Both the position numbers and the translations under genes were made by a program. A stretch of DNA of 64,000 nt, taken from contig VZRS01009608.1 in the NCBI GenBank assembly GCA_013398055.1, positions 304,064-368,063 on the forward strand, written 5' to 3'. Below, piece after piece: positions 38,601-51,414 of the stretch; position 1 is the first letter of the stretch; every line of letters starts with the position of its first letter. Below the pieces are notes generated by a model, which saw only the letters and a list, made by a program, of their open reading frames with translations, had not been told where the DNA came from and ran no database searches. This stretch comes from Ifrita kowaldi (taxonomy: Eukaryota; Chordata; Aves; Passeriformes; Cinclosomatidae).

Positions 38601-41600
38601 AACAACAAATTTGGGGGATTTATTCCAATGTATTTTATTACTTTATTGTGCTAAGGAAAACTCAGAGAAGTGAGAAATTTTGATTTAATAAGAAAATGTG
38701 CATCTAAATAATATCATATATGGCAATCATTTCCTGAAATTATTTTTCCCTAAATGGGAAACTCTTTCCTCACCAGGTATTATTCATCTGACTTTCATGG
38801 GTTTGGCTCCTTTGTTTAAGTCTCTGTGTCTTATAATCACTTTTTGCAACTCTATTAACATGAACTCTTTACTAGTTTAGATTCCACCTTTATAATATCC
38901 TGGGAGAACTACATTTGTCTTCATTACCATTTTTCTGTCCTCATCTTTCAAAAGGATTGGGTTGAATAATCTATCAATGACATAAAAAGACAGTCCTTGA
39001 TTGAACAAACATTAGCTGAGTAACTTCCCAGCAGCTGAGGACCCTCAGCCACACATGTCCTGCACAGGGCAACACACCCAACCTAAGGCCCATCCAGAGC
39101 GATGGATTCTTGGGAACAAACGGGCATCACACCCCTGATGTCCTTCCTTGGCACAGGAACGGTCACAGCTCACCATTGCCTCTCCAGCACAGCTACAGGA
39201 AAGCAGCAGAGGAACAACAATTCTCTGTTTTCTGGTTGCTGGGAGGGTCACCCTCGCTGTCCAGCTCTTGGTCTGGAAATCACCTTTTACATGAACCCTT
39301 TGATCTAAGGCCTTCATGAGACAAATGATAGAAGAGATACAACTACAGCCTTGTTTAAACCAAAGACAGAATTGAAGCAACACCTTTCTACACTCTAACA
39401 ACACAGTTTTAAGCGTTGCAAACATAGAACTGAAACTCTTGTAAGAGGGAGCTTCAACCTTTCAGAATGTTCTCTAATTCCAGTTTCTTGCCTTTCCAGT
39501 TTCAGCATTTTCTGCCACGGACAAGTTATATTCTCTGCTTTGGGAAATTGACTGAGGGCATTGCTGCAGAGAACAGAGCTGGCAGACATGAATCAACATG
39601 TGCTGGCAAAAACCATTTTTTGTTCCAACAATTGCACATACAGAGTCCTAAGTAAGAGTAAGTTTACATGAGCCCGAGGAAACAGAGTGGGAAAAACCCG
39701 TAACAACCAGAGTGGATGTAGTAGCTCACACTAATGTTCTCAAATTTAGAATTCAGAATGAGTGTTGGAAAATAAAGCTGTATTTTCATTTTGAATCAGT
39801 TAGCAAGTAGCACTTGAGAATGTTTATTTTAACAAGGGGAACAGTTTCTGAATAGTCTCTGTTATTTCTCCTCCACACTCCCCACAAATTCACAATTCTA
39901 TTTAGGGTTGGGTTTGGGGTTTTTTTTGCTGTTCTTTTCAAAGAGAAAAAAGCATATTGCTCTCCCCTGCCTTCCCAGGAAAGACAGCAGAGGAGGAGAT
40001 ACAGACTGAAAGCTAATTCTCTGTTAGCTTCATCAGAACTGAAAGGAGCAGACAGGAAATGTGAAGACAAAGTCATCACACACTAAACTTGTGAAGAATT
40101 TAAGGCAAAGGATGCTGAAACAGAAAGGCTTCTCATTAGTTTCACTACTCCTGCTACCTACTACTGCTCTACTACCAGATATGCCGTGACACTGGGTTTT
40201 CTTGACAACAGATTAAAGATCTCGTTTCCCTCTCTTGCTGCACCATTTTAAGCTCTCCATGCAGTGTAGACCTCCAAACTCTAAATTTCAGCATTCAGTA
40301 TCCTCACACAAACCAAGCTTTACTCCCCATTTCAGTGTCAGTGGGGTTTTATGGTACATACATTGCTTACACATAGTTATAAGTAAGCTGCACGTTCTCG
40401 TATTTCAAGGCATTAGAGATGATGCCACAGATGCTAAAAGTGAAGTGCTTTCCATGTGCTAATAAACAAGATGACATCTCAAGGAATTAGTGAAACGTCT
40501 CACTCAGAAGTAAAGGATCCATTAATTACTGGGGTAGTGCCATGTATCTCAGGAACAGTAATTCCATTTTCAAATGACACATTTTAAAGCACATGTGCTG
40601 TTCTTTGATTTATAAGAAAATAACAGCCTTAAATATGGTTATATCCAACAATTTCCCTTGGACCCAGCAAATCTGCCTGCTGCTCTCCAGTAAGTGGGAG
40701 TCACAGCAGAAGACACCACAGGAACAGGAACCACCATAACTCATCCTACCTTATGACCACAAGGCCTAGAGGTGAGATCAAGATCTAAGGCCAGCGAAAT
40801 AAAAGAAAGTAAAAAAAGGTAATTGCAATCTCCAGCTTTATATTTTGCAACTACACGTAGGTTCTTTCTTGAAAATAAATATTTTTCTAACTAAACAGTG
40901 ATGGAATTGAATGTAAATTTATTATTAAAATTATATCTGTCATTAAAGAAAATAAGTGGTTTTTTTTTTTAATGATTGAAAATACTTAAGTATGAAACTG
41001 TTTGCTTGGCTGTAAGGCTGGGCTCCTTCCTTGAGTGAAAAATAAGAAATTGCTACTAAATTGATTGCAAAGCAGCATCAAAACTTACTCCATTTTTCTT
41101 ATCAACAAATGATATTCCAAGTTGTTTGCTTCCTTCTCTAAGCTGATTGATTCTCCGTGATCTCTTTATTATCTCAGTAATTTTCCTTGACTTCTATTCA
41201 CATTGTGACTGAAAACCACAGTCTCATAATTTATTTTCATCGATTAAGGATTTTTTTTTTTCTGATGGAAATTCCTTATTGCTTCTTTGATGGGTCACAG
41301 GACAGAATAGGTGAGCAGAGAACAAAGTATCACACAGAAATTCCACGTTACACTCTTGTATCAGTGAAAATACCAACACGAGATCTAATATGCTAGGCCA
41401 AAGAAATTATGGCAGAATAAAGCTTTATTACCCCAGCTGTGGATCAGTGCAACACAGAGAAGTATAACTTCTGTACTGATTCCTGAATTACTAAAGTGGG
41501 CAATGCAGAAAGCAGGGCCTTACTGTAAAGCACAGGTGGATGGAGAAAATTAAATATCTGAACTAAGACCTACATTAATTAAGACAGGGCTTAGTAACTG

Positions 41601-42972
41601 AAAACTTTTGCACTGTCAAATGATGTTTTCTGGCAAGGTGAGTCCTAGATTAGCAAGGGTTTCTCTCAGACAGCTGGAAGCCATCAGAGAAAGGAGGTGA
41701 TGGGACCTGTGACTGGTGCAATGCATGGCTTCCTCTGAAGCCAGATTTGGCACGAGCATGAAGGGAATGAAGGGAATGAGCTTCAGCCAACCGGTCAAAC
41801 CACCCTGCAGAGGAGTGTCAGAGTGCTGAGCTGACCTCTTGGAAACCAGTTCAGTTGGAACACTGCTGGGCCTGACTGCAAAACCTCTGCGCTGACTTCA
41901 GCAGGAGCTCTCTGTGCTTACACATCTAACTTACTGCTGAAGATGCTGACAATCAGCAGTACCATTACATGAGGATACACATGTGCTACACTTGGAAATG
42001 TAATTCTTTCTGCCAGGTCACTGAACTAATTATAATAATGTGTGTACCACACACATATACACATAGAGCACCCACATGTGGCCTCTTAAATTAAGGCAAA
42101 TTTAAGTTACTTAGTAGTAAGAAAGTATTTACTCATTTTGCAAATACTAACCAAAAAATATTGTCCAATTCAAAAACTCTGTCACATATAGCTGGTAATT
42201 ATTTTCTTATCTGCCTTTATGACTTTGTATTTAACTAAGGTGTGACGTTAATGACCTCATGAAACTGAGTGGCCCACCTTGTTATCTCACTACATATTGC
42301 ACTCTATGTTCAAATTTAATAATTTATTTTTAAACAAGGCAGAGATGGAGCGTCCACTTTCTTTAGACGCAGTATCCATTTGGTAGCTGAGGAATTCTGA
42401 TTGAATGCAGGGCTTTCTAAGCTTGCTTCCTTCATTGCCATGTACAAATGCCTGGACTGACTCTAACTGAGAGTATGGCAATAGTAGGATAACTTTGGTG
42501 GGATGCCATCCTTGCCCAAAGGTTACTCAGGCAAACTTCAGAAAAGAGTGTGTTCCTCCAGTAGTGGCAATACTGTTTTGCTTAATAAACTACACAGAAC
42601 ACTCAAATGAAACCACAGAATCCACTTTTATAAAATAACCTGATTCTGGGGCATCATTTTTATATTAGTTTTTAGAACACCTTATTTCTTTGAGATAATA
42701 ACTGCCCAACGTGATGGAATGGTTTACGTGACTTTCTTATAAATCCTTGAAAACTCAGCCCAAAGGCTGACTGATGAGATTAGCAAATTTGCCTGGAAAA
42801 AGATGCTCCTTTTGGCTTAATGGAAGCAAGGTTTACTGACAAACTGTGGGAACTGGCAACCATCACCTCCTGGAATGGAGCAAGGGGACAGGAGCTCTGC
42901 TGGCAGCTCCTGCACAAGGGGACATCCCCAGCGGGAGCCAAGGAGCTGCTGAATGGCATTTCAGTGAGGGCA

Positions 42973-43017
42973 GGGAGAGAGAAAGAGGGAGGGGGAGAGA
43001 GAGAGAGAGAGAGAGAC
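42973..43017. repeat. (GA)n microsatellite
   Basis: A purine run of ga units with aaagaggg interruptions, about 45 nt. In the transcript it is a CU-rich tract about 1 kb downstream of the 133-nt exon. Confidence 0.9.
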
Positions 43018-43577
43018 TGAGATCACCTTCTCTCACTGCCTGTGCTAACCCTTCCTGATCCCTTGACCCCTTCCCAGAAAGATCCAGCAGCTCTATATAG
43101 AGATAGTGGCAAATCAACTTCAAGTTTTTATGACAAAATATTACTCTGGCCTGGGATCTGTTAAGTTTCCTGATTTTCCAGATTTTCCAATTTCTTAACA
43201 GCTGAAAATCTTTTGCCGATGTTATTAGAGGTTTTAAGTATGACATGCATCATACAAAACCTTTCTGTGACAGTCTTTGCAGTGCTTCAGGACAATTTGT
43301 TTCTTCTTCCTTTCACCAAAAAATACACATAAAACCCAAACAATCTTCTGAAATAAAGAAGACTATAGAGTATCTAGGAAATTAATACTATGAGTTCCTC
43401 TTCTTGGTTCCTTAGTTGGTCCCTTACTACTTGGTTTTAATAAATGCACGTCACTGACAGTGAAATCTTAAGGCATTATTTAAGCAAACACACACAAAAC
43501 CCATGGTCCTGAGAGAAGCACCCCAGATTTCTATAATGGCAAAGATGGCAACTAGAAGAACTAAGCAAACTGCAATT

Positions 43578-43626
43578 AAAAAAAAAAAAAAAAAAACAAA
43601 ATACATATATATTAAAAAAAAAAAAA
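43578..43626. repeat. Two adjacent poly-A runs
   Basis: A19 at 43578-43596 and A13 at 43614-43626, separated by an AT-rich spacer (caaaatacatatatatt). Simple sequence with no retrocopy recognised. Confidence 0.85.
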
Positions 43627-43908
43627 TACAGCACTAAGCCTTCGGGTGCAGAGACAACTTTCAGCAGGCGATTTGAAGAAAAAGAAGTTAACTCGATCCA
43701 ACCTCCTTAATAACCAGATGTTTGCAATCATCAAAAATATACCTTTAGCCGAAACAATCTCTCTGTTCCAGAGCGTTCCGTTTGCAGGAGCATTTACATA
43801 ACAATATGTGACATCTGAAATGCTTAAGGCCACCAAGCATGGCAGTACAAATTACAGTCATTTTTCAAGCCGCTGTGCGAGGCGCCGGTGCCGGGCAGGC
43901 ACGACCCG

Positions 43909-43914
43909 CATGCA
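43909..43914 (-). promoter_or_regulatory. UGCAUG downstream of the 133-nt exon
   Basis: TGCATG in the transcript at +74 to +79 after the 133-nt exon donor. A further GCATG (AGCATG) lies at +34 to +38 (43950-43954). Both are in the position where Fox proteins typically enhance inclusion. Confidence 0.5.
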
Positions 43915-43987
43915 GCAGGGTCGGGAACAGTGCCCAGGCTCCCGGGATCCATGCTGAGCCAGAGGTGAGGGAAGCCGAGCTCCTTAC

Positions 43988-44120
43988 CCGCCGTAGGCTG
44001 GAATGGGAGGAGGGGGAGCTGCTGCACGGAACGTGTTGTACACCGTGCGACCTCGGCCTCGTAGGTGGGCACCTCTGTACGCAGCAGCTGCAGTCGCAGC
44101 AGGGTAGGGAAATCCTGGCA
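43988..44120 (-). CDS. RBFOX1: RBFOX1 133-nt exon (RGAHLRGRGRTVYNTF segment)
   Basis: A coding exon between TTTTCTCCCTCCACAG and GG/GTAAGG, 133 nt. Read in phase with the previous exon (A/TG) it gives M-PGFPYPAATAAAAYRG, then AHLRGRGRTVYNTFRAAAPP, then PPIPAYGG. This Ala-rich, Arg-Gly-rich and Pro-rich linker follows the RRM region, and TVYNTFRAAAPPPPIPAYGG identifies RBFOX1, since RBFOX2 differs here (as I recall, VYGAVRAVPPTAIPAYPG). Two longer open frames of 148 and 157 codons on the same strand overlap the exon but read the wrong frame. The exon leaves GG in phase 2, ready for B40 or M43. Several GCAUG-type sites flank it. Confidence 0.97.
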
Positions 44121-44263
44121 CTGTGGAGGGAGAAAACAGGGATTAATGTGCAGTGTCCGTGCTCCGAAGCGAGCAGCGGGGCTGTGATTATATAAAAGCT
44201 TGCCTGTAGCTGGACGAGGGAGTCTCCAAAGTCTTTTAACCCGTCTTTTCGCACAAACCTCTG

Positions 44264-44269
44264 CATGCA
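44264..44269 (-). promoter_or_regulatory. UGCAUG upstream of the 133-nt exon
   Basis: TGCATG in the transcript about 144-149 nt before the acceptor of the 133-nt exon. With the sites on the other side it brackets the exon. Function is inferred from motif and position only. Confidence 0.4.
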
Positions 44270-46415
44270 AACAGCAGGCAGCAAACTGGGAATTCGGATG
44301 GCAGTGTCATACACGGATCTGAGTTTCTCAGAAGACACTATTAAAAAGAGTGTTGACTGGTTCAGCCAACACTACTACCAGGAGACTCCTGAGGTCCAAG
44401 TTCAGGCTCAAATTTATAATGTCAGAGATATTTGCATCACATTATTGGATATGTCTTCTAAAGTCAGCCCTGTTTTGAGTGGGGGTGAGACATTAGAGAC
44501 TTAGGTGACCTCAAGTCATCTAAATTATCCAATTCTGCCAACTAACAGAGCTTTGCTTTTGTTCAAGAGCTGTTTATTAACTATTGCCTCCTAACTGTGT
44601 AATAATGGAAAGAGTTTTTCCTCTCTTTTCTCTTCTTTTTGGGCTTGCACCATGTGCATAACAGTACCTTTTATTCCTTCAAAGGCAGGAATTGCATATT
44701 TTAGGAATACATCTGAATCCACATAACATTCAGACCAAAGAGAAATAACTTTATATATAACAAAGAGATTAACTCAGACATTTTAGTATTGTCATTGGAA
44801 CTGTGAACATTAATTACCATTCCATGTGAGACTTGAAATATTTTAATCAAAAAATTGAAATGAAGAAATTGAACATTAATACAGTATTAGAGGTTTTCGT
44901 TCTGCAAAACTTCTCTTGAGAAGTTCTGTAAAACTTCATAACTTTTTAATTGAAAAAATAATAATAAAACCCCAAAACAGCAAACAAAATTTCCCACTTT
45001 GCTTTCTCTGCCAGTTTTTTAAGCACTGCTTCATTACTTCATTTCTCCTTCATACATATATTGCATGTCAACGTTAGAACAGGTATTTCTTGAATGAATT
45101 AATCAGTGAGACAGATAAAAATCAAATCCAGCGCTGTTGGCACTCAGGTTACATCAGATGTACTTCACTGTGTTGAATTTGGTTTTTTTCAGTATGTAAA
45201 TAAAGAAATAAAACAAATATTGCTTAGCAAAGCCCTAATAAAAAGCAAGCAAATGGAAATATTGATGTATAAAAATTTTCAAATCTGAAATATGAATTTA
45301 TTTCAATCTTCACTGAGCATCAAATTTTAAAAGAAGCCTTGAACTTGAAAAAAGAAAATGAAAAAATTCACAACTTTTAGGTCTTACTGGCGGAACATGT
45401 GAAGGCAAACACTGTAATTACGGTGATTTCTCTATTACTGCCTTACTGCTGTGGCTTTGGGGCTTTGCTAGGTCCCTCACACTGACAAAAAGGTTACACA
45501 GTAATTCTGCAAAGATTTACATGCCTCTGATACAACACAAACCAACCTCATGGCAATACAAATAAATTAGATCTGTCTTAGAAAGTGCAAATACCATATT
45601 TAAAGGGAATATGAAATGAATGTGTCAAAATCAGAAAGATGAACTTGCAGAACTTGATATTCTGTCGATAACTCTGCAAGCAACTGCATTTAAGAAGTCT
45701 TAAAGGAATTGAACTGGAAAACATTTCTTTTAAGGAAAAACAACATATACATCATATATGTGAAATTTGGATGCTGTAAGTACTTTTACATATTCAGCAA
45801 GATTGAGTATTGACCAGTGTAAATACAGCAGTGACAGAATTATGACCTGCTGCTGGAACCACGTAACTTTCGTCCTTTCCTTTCCAAGTATACAGCCTTG
45901 TATAAAAATTAATACAATGTGCAAAGGAAAATGCAAAAGATAGTTTTACATAATGTTCAAAGAACTACGAACCTACACACTCCCTCCAGTCTTACAACTT
46001 TTCTTTGGGCATCCAGCTTTTGCTCCTTCCCAAAGAGTGTTATTGTACTAGATGGAGAAGTGATCCAATCCAGTGCAGTTATCTTTGTGTAAGGGTGATG
46101 TTCAGCTGTAGTCTGCCTGCCTTAGAAATATCACTCCTTTCCAACTAATAGGCATTCCTAGAAGTAAGTTTCTCCAATAAATTGATAGTCAATTTGTGCC
46201 TTAAAAAAAGAGAAATGAAACGAAATAAATAGAAAGAAGCAAACCCAGCAAACCAGCGCTGAGAAAAGTTTGCTTAGGCAAATGGACTTGTGAGAATGGC
46301 CAGGAAAAACTGATATCTGAAATGGTGGACATGTTAAATGATAAACTGTATTCTTCAGGGACACTCTTAAACTGTCAAAATTAAGAGAGATTTCTCTGAC
46401 CTAAATGGCAATTGC

Positions 46416-46433
46416 AAAAAAAAAAAAAAAAAA
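46416..46433. repeat. Poly-A run (A18)
   Basis: Eighteen A on the plus strand within the intron. No associated element was recognised. Confidence 0.9.
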
Positions 46434-49400
46434 TTCAGTCTTACAACCTTAAGAGTTTCTTCACTTGCATCTGTAGTTTTCTAACTATTGACAGAAACCA
46501 GACTTCCACGAGAAGAACAGAAGTGGTAGAGAAAATCCAGCTAACCCAAAAACAGCCTAAGCTCAAGCAATGTAAGAGATGAAACACCATCCTGGGCTTG
46601 CAAGACATGGCCTGGAAAGTCCTGCCCGGAGATGTGTTCCAGTAATTAATTCCTTGTAACAAACACCTACATTGGCAATATTTATAGCAGTTGTCCTAAG
46701 CAGTCTTTTTGCTGTAAGATGTTCTGTTGAAATTAATTCACCAATTTACTCCTGCATACAGCCACACCCCTCACACGTGTGGGAATACTGGTCCTATCTC
46801 TTGGTTTCTGGAAGAAATGAGTAAACATAAGTCTAATTAAAACCAACTGGAATTGTTGGGAGACACTGAGGATATGCCTCTGTGAAAGAATGAACTCCTA
46901 ATGTGGTTTGAGAACATTTTTTCCTCTGAATTGTACCATTCAATCCAGCTTCCACACAGACATATTAAAATATGTATTTTGCAACAATTGAGCATTTATC
47001 CTAAATTCTCTTCATTCTTCATGGCAGTCACACCTTGGAAAGAATTACAAGGAGGGTCACTGACCTTAAATCTTTGAGAGTGAATGCTTTCCACAAAGAA
47101 ATGTCACTGGAAAAGCAGAGCACCCCAACAATGATTGAGCCAAAAATGACATCACTTTTTAAAAAATAATTACATTTCCATGAGGAAAAAAGCTTTCTCT
47201 TAACAAAAGAAGAGAAAAAGGAAGAAAACTGAGTGACTCAGGGAGAGTCACTTAGGCCATAAGAGTTTACCAAATCCAAAAGCTGTATGGGAGGCTCAGC
47301 AGTCATGGGAGATGCTAAGACAAGACAGTGATTTTTTTTATCATTTTCAAGGGATCTGCAACACAAAGGATGAGTTGGAATGAGAAACCTGAAGTAACAT
47401 AATTGTTTTGCTATGCCTGCCTTGCATTGTTTTCTCAATAAAGTCATGGAGCATGAAGTGCTAAAGTAAAACAAAGCACTAAAAAACCTGAAGATGCTAA
47501 TAGTAGAAGGCAGAGCAGTGATTGGCAGTTCTGTCAGGAAGAGGATCAGACATGATGGAAACTAAACATGGGACTAAGAGTGGCATTGCAAGGTCTTACA
47601 ATCAAGTGTGGTCTAACAGTTAAGTTTATACATAACAGAATCACATCCATCCCAAAAATTGATTTGGGTCCATCTGAAAATCAGAGTATCAGAAAACACA
47701 TTTCTATTGTCAGATAGTAATGTCAGAGATTAAGGTAAGAGGTAAAATAATCAACAGGTTTTGTCGTCCTGGATTTGAGTTCAGAAAAAACCCCATTATG
47801 CTCCTTCGGTCCAGCTGAGAAATCAGATGGGTAGGAATATGTAATAACCACATAATTTATTTTGCTACCAACTTTTTAATATCCTCACCCCAAAATAACC
47901 AGCAGAAGTGGCAGCATTAGAACACAACTGAAGAATGGACTTCATAAAAAGAATTTTATGAAAAGAGCTGTCCCATCAGGAAGCATTAAATGCTATTAAC
48001 CAGTCCCAAAAGTAATGAATATAGTAGCCAGGAGGGGTAGAGGTTTTAATGACTTACAGTTTGTAGGTCAACCTTCCTTAGTGCCTCAGTGCCAAACTGC
48101 TGAAACTCAGTCAGTGAAAATGCTATTATAATGGGGTTGAAAATGTGTTTGACTCTCAGCAGGGAAGCATCTGAGCCCACTTCTAAGCAAAAGTAGCTTA
48201 AATTCATCAAAGTAATTTGATGACTGGAATTCTTCTGATCTGTGGCAGAGAATAGGCAGATTTCTCCAAATGCACATTGATGATAGGAGGCGATAACATG
48301 AGGTTATAAAGACTTTTCTAAGGACAATATATAATCAAACATCAAGCCATTGAAAACAATTTACATTTTCATCTAATGGCCTCATCCACTCTATATCCAT
48401 TCAGCTATTCAAATATGAATGAGACTACAACAGCAACCACAAAACTCACTTCCTACAGTGGCTCTGCAATTTTACTTTTTCAAGTTAAAAAAATTAAAAG
48501 TACAAATAATACGCTGTAGAAATCCTTGGCTTTGCTCAATATAATTATCCAAAATCCTACAAATCATCTACTACAGCCTAAATGAAAATAAAATTCTAAA
48601 ATGTATTATTACAACGAATATTGTCTACAAAGTTTTCTCTTCCTCCGCTCTGTAAACATGGAATCACTGTCAGGGTACCTCCTTCAGTGAACTTCTCAAA
48701 TATGAAATATGGCCAGCAAATTGCCACATTTAAGCAAATAAAAAGGTCTTTGGAATTAACAGGATTGATGGTAGTATATCAGCAAAATATAGGTAACTAA
48801 TGATTCTACAGAAAAAGCAAATATGAGCATAAGGAAGAAAAACTTAATCTTTGAGTTCACAGAAGAAATTTAATCAAATATTAATTTTTCCCAGAAGATG
48901 TAATATAAGCATTTGTTTTACTAATTTTTCATTAAATGAACATGACAGGGAGGTGCACTTTGTAGGCACCATATCTCAACACAGGCCTGGGTAAAACAAA
49001 GAGTGAAGGGACAATGAAAAGCTTGAGTTCCCAAACAGAGGAATATAACCTGGCAAAAAATACTTAAGGGTTATACACTGCGTATTAAAATTTTAAAGCT
49101 TTGGGATAGATGAAAGAGCAGCAGATGCAAAAAACAACAGGGGGCAGATTTTGTATCAAAGCCATAAAAATATACAGCCACTTTAATGGGCAATTATTCT
49201 TCACATTTGTGCTGCGGTTTGAATTTGTATGAGGGTGCCATATGCCCCAAGAAAGGTGTGCCATCAAAATGGATGAGCAAATCTACCTCTCATCACTCCT
49301 AATCTCTCCTCCTCTGCACAGAGTAGCAGGTCATCTGCCACCAAGAGTTTGCAAATGTTTTATGGTGAAGAATTTTAATGTAACATCGTGTTTGAATCAG

Positions 49401-51220
49401 TTTATCGCTAATTTACTGCGGCGCAGTTTAACTGCTAGAAAGACAGGGAGACACATTTACATTATTCCCATAGTTCAGGAGGATCCCCGTTGAGGAAACA
49501 CAATAAATTAAAAACAAAGAGATATAATGGGTAGCATGCTGAGAAAGGCTAAGCAGAATAATCTATATGATATTATCTGAGATTTCAGGAACAGAATCAG
49601 CAGTTTATCCCAATGTGTGCTGTGTTTTCCCTTCACTGTAATAGTAATAAGTATTATTAAGTGACATTCTTTGAAAGAATTATAAACACTGTGCTAAAGA
49701 GGATTTGTGCATTTAAATACACAGACCAAGGCACACTGCAAGCAAAATGTAAGCTCTGTTAACACAGATTTTAACATGAAAAGGCATTCAAATTATATAT
49801 AAATATATGTACATACACACACTTCAAAGTCAGGGTAAAAAAAAAAAATCTTTAGAAAGTTCACAGTGTTTAAAATTAGCAGGCTGAAAATACATTTCTC
49901 CACCTGTCACTGTTGTGAGATGATTTTCCCTGGGATCGAGTTGTGAATTAACTGCATTCAAAGGAAATTTCCCATATACATCAAACACAGTCACAACTGG
50001 TCACTTCTATTTCTTTCTTTCACAAGCTATTTATTTTTTGAACCATACTTAAAATTATAGAATGATTATTTCCTTACTATTGTAGAAAAATACATGCCAG
50101 TATAATACACTGTTGTTTAGGAATGAATAAATCTGTATTTTGGAGAAACCCCTACTTATAGGACATTCTCATTTGAAATGCATTAAAAAGGAAAACAAAA
50201 ATCTCTAATTAATGTACAAGTCTAATCACCATTCTCCACATGGAAGAGTAATTTTTCACTGTTCATTTGCTCAGTGTAATCTCAAAACTGACATAACAGA
50301 GAAAGCAATGGCCTATAAATCTGCTCTCATTTGTTTCTTTAATATTCATATTCCATTGAACTACAGCTGCTTGTTGCTGCAGTCTATTACAACATGCAAA
50401 ACTGTCGATAAAAATATTATGAAAGGCAAGATGTGTTTCTTCATGGCTCTGTGTGCCACTTATTTGGAAAAAAATAACAACAAATGACTCATGGATTGTC
50501 CCTTAGTTTGCTGCACGCTGGGCGATTAGTGATTAATTACCTTGCTGCAAATTGACATGGCACAAGGAAATTGACACAGCTCTGATTAATTAACTTTTTT
50601 ATGCAAGACAGTTACTTACAAAACACTGCACACTGTAATTGAATCCCTTTACACAACACTACTGCATTAAGTTTCCTGTCAAATCCAAATTAGCACCAAA
50701 TTTCACGTAAATTTGGTGAAACTTTTTATACTGACGTGTAAGTAAATATTTCTAGAAAGGGGACTGACAACTGCTTTAAAACACTGTTTTCAAATATGTC
50801 AGCCTCAGACATGGGAAGAATCAGATTTTTACATTCTTCCATACCAAACTGTAATCAAATGCACACAAAAAACCATAAACTAAATATTTCAGTAAAAAGC
50901 AACCTGCCATTTAATGTGCTTATTCCTATGTTAAATTACAGGAAGACACTTAACTGTTCAAACAAAACATTTAATTTGGTTATCTTAAAGTTGCTCTCAG
51001 ACCTAACTGATCTATTATTTCAATGGCTTGCATTGTAACTATTTAAAGTCCATATGGAACTACTCTTTTTGTTTCATCTCTCCTCATGTACCAATAAACA
51101 ATCCACTGTTGGTTTCAATGTATATTGCTACCATGATATACCATTCATTTATAACCTTCTGAGCAAAATCTTGACACCCAAGCCTAGAAACTGTCTCATC
51201 TTCCTGCCTAAGCTTTTTCC

Positions 51221-51414
51221 CTGGGAGGGTGACTGGTCACAAGTGCCCAGGGGGGCTGGAGGATCTCCATCCTTGGAGATACTCACAAGCTGTTTGAGCG
51301 TGGTCCTGGAGAGCCTGCTCGAGGCTTTGCTGCTGGAGCAGGGGGTGGACAACACATTCTCCAGAGTTCCTTCCGACCTCAGCCACTCAGATTCAGTCAT
51401 TTAGGGATTCTGTG
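51221..51414 (+). mobile_element. CR1 LINE fragment, 3' end, 5'-truncated
   Basis: This stretch has the hallmarks of an avian CR1 3' end in the plus orientation: gtgcccag, then ctccatccttggagatactca, a gtcctggagagcctgctcgaggc-like body, gggggtggac, ctccagagttccttccgacctcagcc, and a terminal attctgtg. CR1 elements in birds are typically 5'-truncated and end in short attctrtg-type repeats. It is inserted antisense to RBFOX1. Divergence from what I recall of the consensus suggests an old copy. The 5' boundary is approximate. Confidence 0.82.

Larger units (their letters stand above)
35561..43987 (-). other. RBFOX1: RBFOX1 intron between the 133-nt exon and B40
   Basis: An 8.4 kb intron. It carries a (GA)n microsatellite near 42973-43017, A-runs near 43578-43626, and UGCAUG/GCAUG copies near both ends. 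A GC-richer patch lies near 39050-39300 and was not assigned to a family. No other gene was seen. Confidence 0.85.

Noticed and set aside
43824..44338. The two longest minus-strand open frames (148 and 157 codons).
   Set aside because: They overlap the 133-nt RBFOX1 exon but read the wrong frames. The true frame is bounded by the splice sites.
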